From Loripinus fragilis (lineage: Eukaryota; Mollusca; Bivalvia; Lucinida; Lucinidae): DNA of 64,000 bases. The translations under genes and the position numbers were made by a program. The stretch is taken from assembly GCA_964019695.1 (NCBI GenBank), contig OZ026520.1:93190913-93254912 (forward strand), written 5' to 3'. Shown here one piece after another: positions 53,334 through 63,499 of the stretch (its first letter is position 1; each line of letters opens with the position of its first letter). Under the pieces are notes generated by a model that saw nothing but the letters and a program-made list of their open reading frames with translations, searched no databases and had not been told where the DNA came from.

Positions 53334-54371
53334 GTGAGTCAGTTTATATTACTTTTCTAATTACAGTACTGTCATTTTATAAATAGATGATCTTACATAG
53401 TCCAACCGTTCAAAGTATTCCCCTTTACTCGGATAAACTTTCAAGACAAGGTATCCACTCGGAAAATCCATTGCTGATGGATTTTTGGGGTAGAGTGTTT
53501 AGAAACTGACAAAGCACACTGCTAACAGCGTGGCAAGATTCTCTCATGCAGTTCTAAATAAACGGATTGTGCCAAAAATCGCATGAAGCAAGATTATGGC
53601 TGCGTGGAGGATTTGGTAAAGCTACAATACTATTGTGGCTAAGGTAAGAAACAATCCACATCTGATTTGTGGGAGTAAATGAGTGCATTTGAATATATTT
53701 ACATTTCCACGGCAAGTCTTTAAATGAACCTTTACATTTTAGATGCCGTTTATACCTTCATGAACAAGTCGATTTAATCCACACCCACATACGCGCCATT
53801 TGAGTGGGCTAACGTCAAGCCCATCCAATAACGTTGCTTGTTACTGACGTTTGCGTGACGTTGAAAACGTATCGTCATGACGTTAAGCGCGGAATTTTGG
53901 CGTTTTGGCTATTCCAAGCCCTAAGTTACATCTGATTTAATTCAAAATATCTGGAAAACCAGCAAAATTAGTTGAAAATTGATACTTTACTGATAATATA
54001 AAATGTAAATATAAGTAATAAATTCAATTTTTGGCATGTTCATGGAATCATGAATACTTCGGGTCTCCGAAGTATTCATGATTCCATGAACATACCAAAA
54101 ATGGAATTCGTATGTATACAGCAGATGTAATTTAAGCAGACAACATCCTCGGACAATATTGGCAGGATAAGATATTCTTTTAAGAGATTAATTTTCATTG
54201 AAAATAAGGCCTGATATTACATGTGAATCACCTGCTGGCAGAAGATTGAGATTCACATGTAATATCAAGCCTTATTTGGTTTCTTAAAGCAGTCATAATT
54301 TGAAAATAACTTATTTTGGTAAAATATGCTTTGAAGAACTAGGTCTAAGAAGTTAATTATATATGTTTCAG
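53334..54371 (+). other. Intron 23
   Basis: Contains a palindrome (54022-54110), a TA3 fragment (54118-54182) and a hairpin with arms gattcacatgtaatatcaag (54205-54275). The stretch 53400-54000 shows nothing recognised. Confidence 0.55.
54022..54110. repeat. Long palindrome
   Basis: aattcaatttttggcatgtt catggaatcatgaatacttc pairs with its complement up to aacataccaaaaatggaatt. Stem of about 42 bp, loop gggt. Confidence 0.85.
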
Positions 54372-54467
54372 GTGCGTTTTGAACTGAAGAAACTCTGGTA
54401 CAAGGTTCGTGGTCGTAAACTTGACCTGGATGATAACATAGGTGGCACACGAAGTTCATTATATTCT
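54372..54467 (+). CDS. CELSR: CELSR exon 24: juxtamembrane tail
   Basis: Residues 1385-1416, 32 codons, phase 0 in and out. A basic helix VRFELKKLWYKVRGRKLDLD follows TM7, then GGTRSSLYS. Vertebrates have VRKHLRAVLAGKKLQLDDS at this point. The order of residues (VR, GRKL-LDD) supports orthology. Confidence 0.9.
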
Positions 54468-54589
54468 GTGAGTAGACAATTTAATTTAATGTGATACTTT
54501 GTTGTTGTTTTTTTTAATTAAATTTCTGGGCTTTCTATTATTTTTTTCTAAATTAACTCATCTTACTGTAAAAGCTAGACAAATGAGTA

Positions 54590-55040
54590 TGTTACTGCAT
54601 TTGTCCTAATTTTGGGGGGGGGGAGAATTGATCTACTATAAAACCATCATATTAAGTTCATTTTGCCCTGCTCCTCGGTTTTGGTGAGCTTGCCCTAGTT
54701 TTCAAGGTCACAGCAGAACTAATGGGAGCGCAGTGGTAGAGTGTTTGACTTGAGACCGAGGGGCAGTGGGTTCGAGCCTCATCGGCATTACTGCATTGTG
54801 TCCTTGTGCAAGACACATTAATCCTAGCTTAGTACTAGTTCAACCCAGGAAGACCCGTCCTTACATAACTGAAAAACTGTTGATGGGACGTAAAGAATCA
54901 AATCAAACAAAACAGCAGAACTAAATAGGCCAAATTTGAGTGTGTTTGATTGGGAAGGGGGCAGGGGTTGAGAGGGGCAGCTGTTTTCTTTGAAAACAAT
55001 TTATTTTCTAGTTGACAGTGATGATACAATAAATATTGTT
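54590..55040 (+). repeat. GGGGGAG-type repeat split by a SINE
   Basis: catttgtcctaattttgggg, ttttcaaggtcacagcagaa ctaa then SINE-A, then ctaaataggccaaatttgag and gcagctgttttctttgaaaa. The same series occurs at 39535-39660. Confidence 0.7.
54724..54910 (+). repeat. SINE-A with clear target-site duplication
   Basis: gggagcgcagtggtagagtg head, gtgggttcgagcctcatcgg box B, aatcaaatcaaac tail. Flanked by acagcagaactaa on both sides (13 bases). Confidence 0.9.
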
Positions 55041-55113
55041 TAAAGCTATTTGAAAACCGTCCCAAGCAACAACTCGCGAAAGGGGGAGGATAATGTTCTC
55101 CCACTACTTGATA

Positions 55114-55320
55114 TTAACTTTTTGCCTACTAGTGTCGTCTGCTGATAACCTTTGCAAATAGTTTGGACCCAGATCAGGCCAGATGTCGGGCCTGATCTGA
55201 ATCCAAACTGTTTGGCACTCTGATGGTATTCCTGAAAGAATTTTTCAAGGAAGTTGATTTAAAAAAAGATCAGCAGGCGACAAAAAAGAGTGCAAAATTA
55301 CCCAGTAGGCAAAAAGTTAA
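55114..55320 (+). repeat. TA4 element, intact TTAA-flanked MITE
   Basis: ttaactttttgcctactagt at left, cccagtaggcaaaaagttaa at right. Dyad gacccagatcaggccagatg tcgggcctgatctgaatcc in the first half. Ends 15 bases before exon 25. Confidence 0.88.
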
Positions 55321-55335
55321 CATTCTGTGTTTCAG

Positions 55336-55582
55336 AGATCTGCCCTGGCCTATCGCCATGACGACCCAGATGGTGGTATAATCAACCATGTGAGCGTGGG
55401 TATCTCAACAACATCAACCACTAGTAAATCTACCAGCCGAAGCAGTGGAGGAATATATAAAGGGGAGGACTATTTACGCAGCACAAGTACCTCCACCTCA
55501 GGAAATATTCCAGCATATAAAAAGTCTGCTGGAGTGCCACCTCCTTATGGATATGATCCTGAGAAGAATGCTCAACTTGATG
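55336..55582 (+). CDS. CELSR: CELSR exon 25: Ser/Thr-rich tail with PPxY
   Basis: Residues 1417-1498, phase 0 in, phase 1 out. The stretch is low in hydrophobics and rich in Ser and Thr (STTSTTSKSTSRSSGG, STSTSGN). Then VPPPYGYDP includes a PPxY motif at bases 55537-55548, a ligand type for WW domains such as those of NEDD4-family ubiquitin ligases. I do not recall this block in vertebrate CELSR tails, and its role is inference. Confidence 0.88.
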
Positions 55583-55689
55583 GTAAGAATCTGGATGAGT
55601 GATATTTAATGATGCTTTTATTTCACAGCTTTTGCTCAAGTGTCTTGACCCAGAACATGAGATTTTAGCACTTTTACACATCAGCAAGC

Positions 55690-55745
55690 AGCAAAGGCTC
55701 TGGTGAGACTGCACATCTTGTGAAGTCTCACCAGAGCCTTATCCG
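55690..55745. repeat. Hairpin, aggctctggtgagact arms
   Basis: aaggctctggtgagactgca pairs with gaagtctcaccagagcctt. The same hairpin occurs at 7607-7652. Confidence 0.75.
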
Positions 55746-55900
55746 CTTGCATATACGAACTTGAGACAAAGTTAAAGTCTCATGCCAAAATTTAGACTTC
55801 TAGCCTCATTGGATATGTTGGCATGGGGGTTTAAGGGAGGAAAGGAAGGAGGATGGAGACTTTATTTTTCAGGCTACTGACTTTTCTATGTACATTCTTT

Positions 55901-56090
55901 TTAACCCTTGAATTAAGCGCCATAAAACATTTTCAGCAGAAAACATTTTCAATTTTGTTTTAAGAGACCAGAAAAGACTTGATATTTCATGTGAATCGTC
56001 TGCCAGTAAACTTGTAAAAAAAAATCAAGACAATGTCAAGTGTCCAAAGGATTGTTATCTGTTGCAGTAGTTTGGTGCTTTAAAGGTTAA
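55901..56090 (+). repeat. TA2 element, diverged
   Basis: ttaacccttgaattaagcgc at left, ggtgctttaaaggttaa at right, TTAA on both sides; centre gtgaatcgtctgccagtaaa. Confidence 0.68.
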
Positions 56091-56134
56091 AGGACTAAGA
56101 CTGCATAAGCAGATGTAGAAAAGCATAGTGAGTG

Positions 56135-56137
<3 letters not shown>

Positions 56138-56180
<43 letters not shown>

Positions 56181-56200
56181 AGGGAGGGAGGGAGGGAGTG
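56138..56200 (+). repeat. GA / GGGA microsatellite
   Basis: About 15 GA units followed by five to six GGGA units, about 65 bases upstream of exon 26. Confidence 0.9.
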
Positions 56201-56265
56201 TTTAACCACCTTGGGGCTTGGACTTGGGTTGAAAATCATTTAAATAGCTATTTTCTACATTTTAG

Positions 56266-56436
56266 ATCCAGACTCAATCCAGATCCGGTCCAAACCAACT
56301 GGCAACGATACCGATTCTGATAGCGAGATGTCGGAGGGACATGCTAGTCTTGATCTCGCCTCTAGTCACTCATCAGATGAAGACGATGATTTGGACCTCA
56401 ACTGGGAATCTCAACTGCCAAAGAACAAAAAAATAG
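56266..56436 (+). CDS. CELSR: CELSR exon 26: conserved acidic Ser/Asp block
   Basis: Residues 1499-1555, phase 1 in, phase 1 out. It reads NDTDSDSEMSEGHASLDLAS followed by SHSSDEDDDLDLNWES. The vertebrate tail has DSDSELSLDEHSSSYASSHSSDSEDD, so this is the best-conserved part of the tail. It is rich in sites of casein-kinase-2 type (S-x-x-D/E). The donor is g|gttagc. Confidence 0.94.
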   Translation: MQTQSRSGPNQLATIPILIARCRRDMLVLISPLVTHQMKTMIWTSTGNLNCQRTKK

Positions 56437-57394
56437 GTTAGCCAGTTTTACATGTACCTATTTAAATACAGCATTTAAATGCAGCATTGTAAGCTTTACA
56501 CTTTAAGATCGGCTAAAACCACAACTGAAATGTTTGATGCTGATATTTCCTATTGCAGTTTTTCACTTTAATAGCAGATTAATCCATTTAAGCCAAATGG
56601 ACTTTCCTACCCTTATCAATAGGATGAGCCCATTTTCAATTTTAGGGATGTCGGGTGTTTTTTTTCCTTCAAATTTTACTAGAACATATTGCACCATGCG
56701 TCTTCTGATCTGGTTTGTACTGTTTGCCTATGTCCTATAAAAGGATACTAGGCTTATATGTGTTAACAGCAGCTTAATCTTAACTTGATACCAAACAGTA
56801 TGGAGCCAAGTAAAATCTCAAAAGAGTCAACACTATTTGCTATAGAAGCTTCTAAGTATGAGAGAAACAAGAAAAAAATAATATTCTTTTATGATGATTT
56901 TAAATAAAATATTAAACAACTGAAAAAACATAAATGTTTGTCGCTTTATATTAGTACTCACTGTTTTTCTGCTAATAAGCGCTTTCCCTTCTTATGCTTT
57001 CTATGTTACACATTAGATTGCCATAGTTACACCTTTCATCCTTATAGTGTTCTGTTGTAGACTATTCTATTTCGCAATTTTAAATGCTTCTTAGTTTATT
57101 TAAAGGCTAATGGAGAAAAAAAGGAGATTTTATTGCTTATACAGTTAACCAGCAAAAGCTCTGATGAGCCTGCACATATTAGCAGTCAGACCGCAGTTGT
57201 TGCTTTTTGCATTTTTGCAGACACTTAGTTTAAAAGTATATGAAAATGCAAGCAAAAATTTAGACATCATGCCCCTCAGGATAGCTGTGCATGTATGTTT
57301 GAAAGAAAGACTTTATTCATATGTGAAAAACACCATTTTATTACCTGCTGGCGATATGAGTTTTGTCCTTCAGATAAGCAAAATTGATTTAAAC

Positions 57395-57455
57395 TACCGT
57401 AACCTCTGACCCAAAGCATATGTTGTGTGTATTCAAAAGAACCATCTCATTGAAT
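57395..57455 (+). repeat. HP1 left half joined to HP2
   Basis: ctgacccaaagcatatgttg tgtgtattcaaaagaaccat ctcattga, then about 18 unrelated bases and the HP2 terminus. Confidence 0.68.
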
Positions 57456-57469
57456 TAGATTAGAGAGCA

Positions 57470-57675
57470 CAGTAAAACTGTGTAAAACGGCCACTCAAAA
57501 ATAGACAAAACAAAGATATTAATGACAAATGGTAGCTTAATGAAGGTCGAAAGTATTGCAGAATGCTCCCTTTGGAGCATTCTGCAATACTTTTGACATG
57601 CATTAAGCGATTATTGGTCTTTAAAACCAATTTCCTGTCTTTTGGAGAGTGGCTGTTTTACACAGGCTTTACTAT
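57470..57675. repeat. HP2 element, full length
   Basis: acagtaaaactgtgtaaaac ggccac at left, gtggctgttttacacaggct ttact at right; centre gcagaatgctccctttggag cattctgc. Confidence 0.85.
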
Positions 57676-57904
57676 ATCTACAAAATATGCTATGACAGGT
57701 CACACTGAGGTGCAGTGGCCCTTTCAGAACCCATAACATGTTTTATCAAAAAATAAGAAGCACAAATCAGGATTACAACTAGTTATTTAAAGTCTTTTGT
57801 ATTAATAGTCTTAACCCTTACCATGTTGAACCTGATTTAGATCAGCTGGCTTCTGAGAGGCCAGCTGATCAGGATCCACACTGTTTTCCACCATGTTTAT
57901 AAAT

Positions 57905-58085
57905 ATGTGTCAGGACTTTAGTTAAGAGTGTGTACCAAAAAAAATAATTTTCTTGTTTCTCAACCAAAGCATATGTTGTGGGTACTCAACAGAACCGTCT
58001 CAATGAGATGGTTCTTTTGAGCACCCAAGACATATGTTAAAACTGATGGGTAATTTTAAGCTAAAAATCTTGTTCATCTAAACCT
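57905..58085 (+). repeat. HP1 element
   Basis: gactttagttaagagtgtgt left end; core actcaacagaaccgtctcaa tgagatggttcttttgagca. Confidence 0.82.
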
Positions 58086-58284
58086 ATGTGTGTACATCTT
58101 AATATATGGAATGATATAAAAACTCAGAAAAGATGGCCAGCATGGTAAGGGTTAAATACTCTTAGATGTAGTTTTCTATATATATCTGTGAGCAGTAGCT
58201 TATACATGTATTCATTTAAATTAATAGAGTATCGGCAATTGTTGCACCATTTAGGACAACTTGTACCCAAAGGTAACTATGCTT

Positions 58285-58512
58285 GCTGCATGTGGGTTGG
58301 TGTTGCATGTTGTTTAATTCTTTGCATGCTGGGTAATTTTGCATGCTTTTTGTCGTCTGCTGATATTCTAAAAAAATATTTCGGGAATACCATCAGGGCG
58401 TCAAGCGTTTCCAATCCAGATCTGGACTAAAATGGTGTCGGGTCTGATCTGGATCCAACTTATTGTTTAGAATGATTATCAGCAGACGACACTAGCAGGC
58501 AAAGTGTTTATG
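58285..58512 (-). repeat. TA4 element, reverse
   Basis: ctgatctggatccaacttat and gattatcagcagacgacact agcaggcaaagtgtt at right; tgctgggtaattttgcatgc at left. Confidence 0.72.
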
Positions 58513-58564
58513 TCACTTTTAATAAATGCCATGGAAAAACAGTATTTGTAATAGCTATCATCAT

Positions 58565-58755
58565 AGGTTTAGGTAAACAAAATTTTTGGGCGTGAAATTG
58601 TAAACAATTTCTTACCCATCAGTTTTAACATATGTTTTGGGTGCTCAAAAGAACCTTCTCAGTGAGATGGTTCTTTTGAGTACCCACAACATGTTTTGGT
58701 TGAGAAATAAGAAAATTAATTTTTTGGTACACACTCTTAACTAAAGGCCTGAATG
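58565..58755 (-). repeat. HP1 element
   Basis: ggtttaggtaaacaaaattt left; core gtgctcaaaagaaccttctc agtgagatggttcttttgag; right gtacacactcttaactaaag. Confidence 0.83.
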
Positions 58756-59339
58756 ACATGCAAAAATTATTCCCATTATCTTTTAAATTTTTGCTTTATA
58801 TACTCAGGAATATAAGATGTAAAAAATAAATCAAAATGAGAAAAACCAAACATATAAACCACAAAAATGTAAACCTTTTCTCCCTGTGAATTTTAAAAGG
58901 GAGTGCATGGTCTCAGGATTTTTATTTTGCAAACAGCTTGGACCCATATCTGGATCCAAACTGTATGACACTCTCACTCTGATTGTATTATGAATTTCAA
59001 TTGCTTTTTGTAAAGGGTTTACTTGATTTCTATATGGCATTTTCAGAAATTATTCAAAAATACTTTCAGAGTTCTAGCACTTGTTTAATAATGACTACCA
59101 GTCTTATGGACATGCATATGGTTTGGGACACAATTTCTAATTACTAACAAGTCACAGTACATTTTGAAGTTGAATGTTGTTTGTGTTCACATTTCCTTAC
59201 TTACAGACCATTATTACCCTAAATATTCTAAACACAGTTTGTCATTTCAACACAACCTTCAAATTTAAGGATGAGTATGGCTATTCAAACAATGTATACA
59301 TAGATCAATCTTCTAAAAGAACAGTCTGATCAGGGTTTA

Positions 59340-59515
59340 TGGGAGCGCAGTGGCTCAATGGTAGAGTGTTTGCGGGTTCGAGCCTTACTGGCGTCATTGC
59401 ATTGTGTACTTGAGCAAGACACATTGCAGTAATCCTTGCTTAGTACTGGTTCAACCCAGGAAGACCCGTCCTGACATAACTGAAAATTTAAAGAATCAAG
59501 TCAAACAAACAAATG
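59340..59515 (+). repeat. SINE-A with internal deletions
   Basis: gggagcgcagtggctcaatg gtagagtg and tttgcgggttcgagccttac joined with part of the head missing; gtcaaacaaacaa tail. It interrupts a gatcagggtttatg hairpin (gatcagagtttac resumes after). Confidence 0.82.
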
Positions 59516-59666
59516 ATCAGAGTTTACACTGTTTGCCTTTCTGAAAACCTCATCGGGTAGACAAATAGTCTCTCTTGAATTCAAGTATAATTATGGCGTT
59601 AAGCTGTACAAATAATTAGGGTAGATAAGGTTATCTGAAATAATAAAGGATGGCTTTTACTGTCAT

Positions 59667-60290
59667 TATGTCTCCCCCATCAGGGTCGGGAGACAGTGTT
59701 TTCCCCATGCCTCTGTCTATCCGTCAGTCTGTCTGACTGTCAGTTACAAAAGATTGTGAATGCAACTCCTCCTACAGTTTTAGCCAGATCTTTTTGAAAA
59801 TTTGCAGGTGTTTTTATCAAGGCCTGAAGCTGTGCATGAGTTTTGGCTGTAATCTTCAGAATAATTTTTTGTCTCTTTTTTGGCAATTCAGACTCTTGTC
59901 ATTTTTGGGCTAAAAGCATTTAGACACTGGGTATCTTGTGAACGCATCTCCTCCTACAGTTTTAGTCAGATCTTTTTTAATCTTTGTGGCTATTTTTGTC
60001 TAGGTCTGAAGATGTGCATGTGATTTGGATGTAACATGGATTTTCTATTATAATGGAAATAATATTTGATAATTAACTTTTTCCTAAATGATGGATTGGT
60101 TGTGCAATAGTATACTGCATTAGCTAGATATCTTTGCTGGATATGGAATCAATTTTTTCAAAAAAAATCACCATTATTTCAGTTTGAAATTGCATTTAGT
60201 GACATTTGGATCTTTCTGATACCAAAGAGGGGTGAGGGGGGGGGGGAGACATCTGTTTTTGTAGAAAAAAACAATACTAGTTTAATCTTG
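59667..60290 (+). repeat. Long repeat with GTCTCCCCC-type ends
   Basis: tgtctcccccatcagggtcg ggagaca at left, ggggggagacatctgttttt at right. Inside, ctcctcctacagttttagcc agatcttttt occurs twice (59766, 59948). Possibly a non-autonomous DNA transposon or Helitron-like unit. Confidence 0.5.
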
Positions 60291-61124
60291 TTGTGCTTAG
60301 AATGGTCAGAAACTTTTTTTTGTTTTTTTGTTTATATCTGTTAGCAATAAAGCAGCATTTGCAGCAGCATGTGCCCATGTACTACTACCCATAAAAATAA
60401 TTTTAAAACTTTATATGGTTAATTAAGTCCTTAAGTTTTAACTAGTGAAGATATAGTATGTTAAAGTTATGAGGGAAATCAATGGCAGGGCCATGTACAT
60501 TGTAAACTATGGCAAGACCTTACAAAATATAAATAATGGGTATTTGACCATTGTAAAACAAAACGGTGAGTTAAGCACTTGTTGAGCATCTTTGGCACTG
60601 AAATGCTTACAGAGATATGAGCATTTATAGGTGCAATTAAAATACATATACATAAAAATATTGATTTCTTCATAAGTAATACATGTAATATTTCCATGTA
60701 TATTATATGGGAAGGAGCTGTAAAGTTGGAACATAGCCTCAATTCTTTGTATACTAATGGAGTCTTCCTTCTAGTTTGATAAATAAACTTTGGATAATCT
60801 ATTGTACATATCTAGGGGTGTAAGGTTATAATTAAAAAAAATGTATTCTTTTGCCACAAGATCTTTTTTACCTTTACAAACAGCGCATTTCATCTAGGTC
60901 TTCACTGATTGCAAAAGTACTTGTTTAAGGGTTTCCCAAATACAAAGTGTTAAAAAGTTGATATATTGTGGACAATTGTCCTTATTTAGCTGTATTTTTT
61001 AGTTTGTTCGGTATTTGTTCTTATTAACTCAACAAGCTTTTTTTATAACTTTATAAACTACATAATTCAAACTAAGATATTTTGAAATCATCATATCATA
61101 ATCAGATTTTTGATTAACGTGCAG

Positions 61125-61157
61125 GTACATCATTCACATCAGTGGGCCCCCTTCCAG
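61125..61157 (+). CDS. CELSR: Candidate 33-bp cassette microexon in CELSR tail
   Basis: Bordered by cgtgcag before and gtaact after, 33 bases, phase 1 in and phase 1 out. It would add 11 residues (GTSFTSVGPLP plus a split Gly/Glu codon) between exons 26 and 27 without changing frame. Alternatively the frame stays open past the donor, ending NWLAECIADA and TGA at 61190-61192, which would make a short alternative C-terminus. There is no homology support; RNA data decide. The surrounding sequence is not an obvious repeat. Confidence 0.35.
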
Positions 61158-61633
61158 GTAACTGGCTAGCTGAATGCATAGCAGATGCCTGAATGGGATA
61201 CAGTGGATTTAGAGAACATGGCATATTTACGAATAGTTTTATTAAATTCCTATGCTTACATATGTTTTAAGTGCTTAAAATCTATTAAAATATATTTGCT
61301 TGATTCTAAACGAAACGTCACATTAAAATGTTTTTATGAGACGTTTCTTTTAAAAACCCAGAAAATATGCTCTCTTAGCTTTCGTTTGTGATGTTTAATT
61401 GTGTTTTTGTCACTTTCCCATGTGGTATCCTGGGTCAGGTGTGATACTTGATTGTATTGATTCCTAGTCTTTGCCACCTTTCTTACTCCATCAGGTAATT
61501 GTGAAAATTATGATTTTTTTTTTTGAAAAAATTATATTATAAAAATGAATAACTTGCTTTAATATGAAATTTCTGATTTTTCAAAGTATAAACTCCTGTC
61601 CCTAGGACTTCCAATCTATGAGATTCGACTGAA

Positions 61634-61850
61634 TATAGTAAAACCTGGCTTAAGCAGCCACCCAAAAATAGACAAAACAAAGATCTTAATGACAAATGGT
61701 AGCTTTATGAAGGTCGAAAGTATTGCTGAATGCTCCCCTTGGAGCATTCTGCAATACTTTTGACCTGCATTAAGTGATAATTTGTCTTGAAAACCAATTT
61801 TCTATGTTCTTTATGAGTGGCCGCTTAAGACAGGTTTTTTACTTTATTTG
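61634..61850. repeat. HP2 element, full length
   Basis: atagtaaaacctggcttaag cagccac at left, gtggccgcttaagacaggtt ttttact at right; centre gctgaatgctccccttggag cattctgc. Ends 10 bases before exon 27. Confidence 0.85.
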
Positions 61851-61859
61851 TATTTACAG

Positions 61860-62063
61860 AAGAAGCCAAGGAACAAGCGAGATTGAAGCAGAAGAAAGAT
61901 GAAGAGGACCATCTTAAAAAACAGCAAGAACAACAGCGACAACACTCCCCCTTCCAGTCACAACAACAACAACAGCGACAGCAATCTCCATTCCAATCAC
62001 AACAACAACAGAAGCAACACAATCCATTCCAATCAGAGCCATTCCAACAACAATTTCATACAG
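61860..62063 (+). CDS. CELSR: CELSR exon 27: coiled-coil start and Gln-rich PFQS repeat
   Basis: Residues 1556-1623, phase 1 in, phase 1 out. A charged helix EEAKEQARLKQKKDEEDHLK leads into a Gln-rich tract with four copies of a PFQ unit (SPFQSQ, SPFQSQ, NPFQSE, PFQQQ) spaced by Gln runs. One copy is NPF (62021-62029), the EH-domain ligand type. The tract is encoded mainly by CAA with some CAG, so it is a protein-level repeat and not a pure triplet expansion. No vertebrate counterpart that I recall. The acceptor lies about 10 bases after an HP2 terminus. Confidence 0.85.
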
Positions 62064-62092
62064 GTAAATACATTTTATAGTCTGGAATCATA

Positions 62093-62278
62093 GGTCCAGA
62101 TAAGGATAGTTTGTGCACCTAAAATTGCATTTATTTCCTTACCCATCAATTTTAACATGTGTTTTGGGTGCTCAAAAGAACCGTCTCATTGAGTCGGTTC
62201 TTTTGAGTACCCACAACACATGTTTTGGTTGAGAAATAAGAAAAATAATTTTCCAGTACGCACTCTTATCTGAGGCCT
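62093..62278 (-). repeat. HP1 element
   Basis: ggtccagataaggatagttt left; core gtgctcaaaagaaccgtctc attgagtcggttcttttgag; right gtacgcactcttatctgagg. Confidence 0.85.
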
Positions 62279-62507
62279 GTGAAATGAATCTCAAGGGAAT
62301 GTGTTTTTTTTTACTGTCCACCACATTTGATTTTTTTTCCTCTTTCTCACCTTTTGATTTTCACTTTTAGATTTAATCTTAACATTCAATTACGGTTCCT
62401 CAATATAATGGAAAAAACAAAACGAAAAAAAAAAAACAAGTATGATCAGGAAATGCTACAATAACAGATCAGACCAATCCAAGAAGAGAATTACAACCAG
62501 TGTAGTC

Positions 62508-62775
62508 AGGAACGTGTCTGACTGCAGATCCAGGGGTCACCATCCGGGCCTGGTCCCATACTTCTGCGGAGATTGATCATAAAATAATTTCTACTCGTCC
62601 CCTTCGCTGATCCAGGAAGGGTTGTTGTCAGTTACAAGCGAAAGTATGTGCACAAAATACTGGTTAACGCTTAGTCAAGCTTGCCGAGGAAAAAAGTGTG
62701 GTTAGGTGAACTGACTGTCCCAACATGACCATAGCTGTTGACTGGGATATAAAGCACCAAACCAAACAAACAAAA
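62508..62775 (+). repeat. SINE-B
   Basis: acgtgtctgactgcagatcc head, agggttgttgtcagttacaa, acatgaccatagctgttgac and aaaccaaacaaacaaa tail. Confidence 0.85.
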
Positions 62776-63061
62776 GAACACAGCGAAACAGACACACACA
62801 TAAAAACAAGACACAATTTAAGTAAAGCAACAAGCTCACTGTTTCTCAGCATATGTCTGACTTTAAGTGTTGATGCCACTATGACTAGTGATGATGTCAC
62901 ATACATGACATTCAACAAAACAATGTACATGCCAAAATGTAACAAATGTTTGTACTCTGCATAAGATAGCATAGTATAAAATGAGAATTTCCAACCAAGT
63001 TAAAAAGTCTCTGATTTTCTTCTCAAGTGTTAAAAACAAAATTTTTATTCAATATATAGAG

Positions 63062-63355
63062 AATCTTACATGAGTGCTCATGTTTTATTGAATTTATTAA
63101 ACAAGCTGGGGAAAAGTGATAAAATAAGAGGCTTGCTGAGCATTTTATCACTTTTTGCAACAAGTTCAATAATAAAAGAGCACGAATGTTAGATTCTTTT
63201 ATCATATGACAAAAAGATTCCTTTGAAATCTCATTTCTTGCGTAAAGACATGTTTATTTTGTCATTATGTGAGCAACGTTGGTATGGATGTCATAATGTT
63301 TCCCAAAAATCTGTAATTTTAATGCATGGCGTTATTTCACTCCCAGACGCAATGT
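63062..63355 (+). repeat. HP8 element
   Basis: atcttacatgagtgctcatg ttttattgaatttattaaac, gaaaagtgataaaat and complement, then cactcccagacgcaatgt. Same orientation as the copy at 195 and opposite to 49462. Confidence 0.8.
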
Positions 63356-63499
63356 AATATGATAATATGGCTTAATTGGAGCTTTTAGCCTATCTGTGAG
63401 ATTATAAAATTACAGTAAATTTCTAAAACTTTGAACACTTCTCTCTGTTCTCAAAAAAAAAATATGGTTATCAGGGCAGGAATTCACCATATATTTGTC

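Larger units (their letters stand above)
56437..61859 (+). other. Intron 26 (5.4 kb), repeat-filled
   Basis: Contains an HP1 half (57395-57455), HP2 (57470, 61634), HP1 (57905, 58565), TA4 (58285, 58915), SINE-A (59340), a long repeat with GTCTCCCCC-type ends (59667-60290) and a candidate microexon (61125-61157). Nothing recognised in 56450-57390 or 60300-61100. Confidence 0.6.

Noticed and set aside
53126..53386. Alternative frame over TM6-TM7
   Set aside because: Only the frame continuing from exon 22 in phase 2 gives the conserved WVIGLLAVN helix.
61825..62022. Cys-rich small protein on the minus strand
   Set aside because: It is the antisense of the Gln-rich exon 27; Cys codons (TGC/TGT) arise from the complement of CAA/CAG frames.
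3930..62278. CRISPR-like array from the regular HP1 palindromes
   Set aside because: Copies are dispersed, in both orientations, hundreds to thousands of bases apart, and the sequence is clearly a spliced animal gene.
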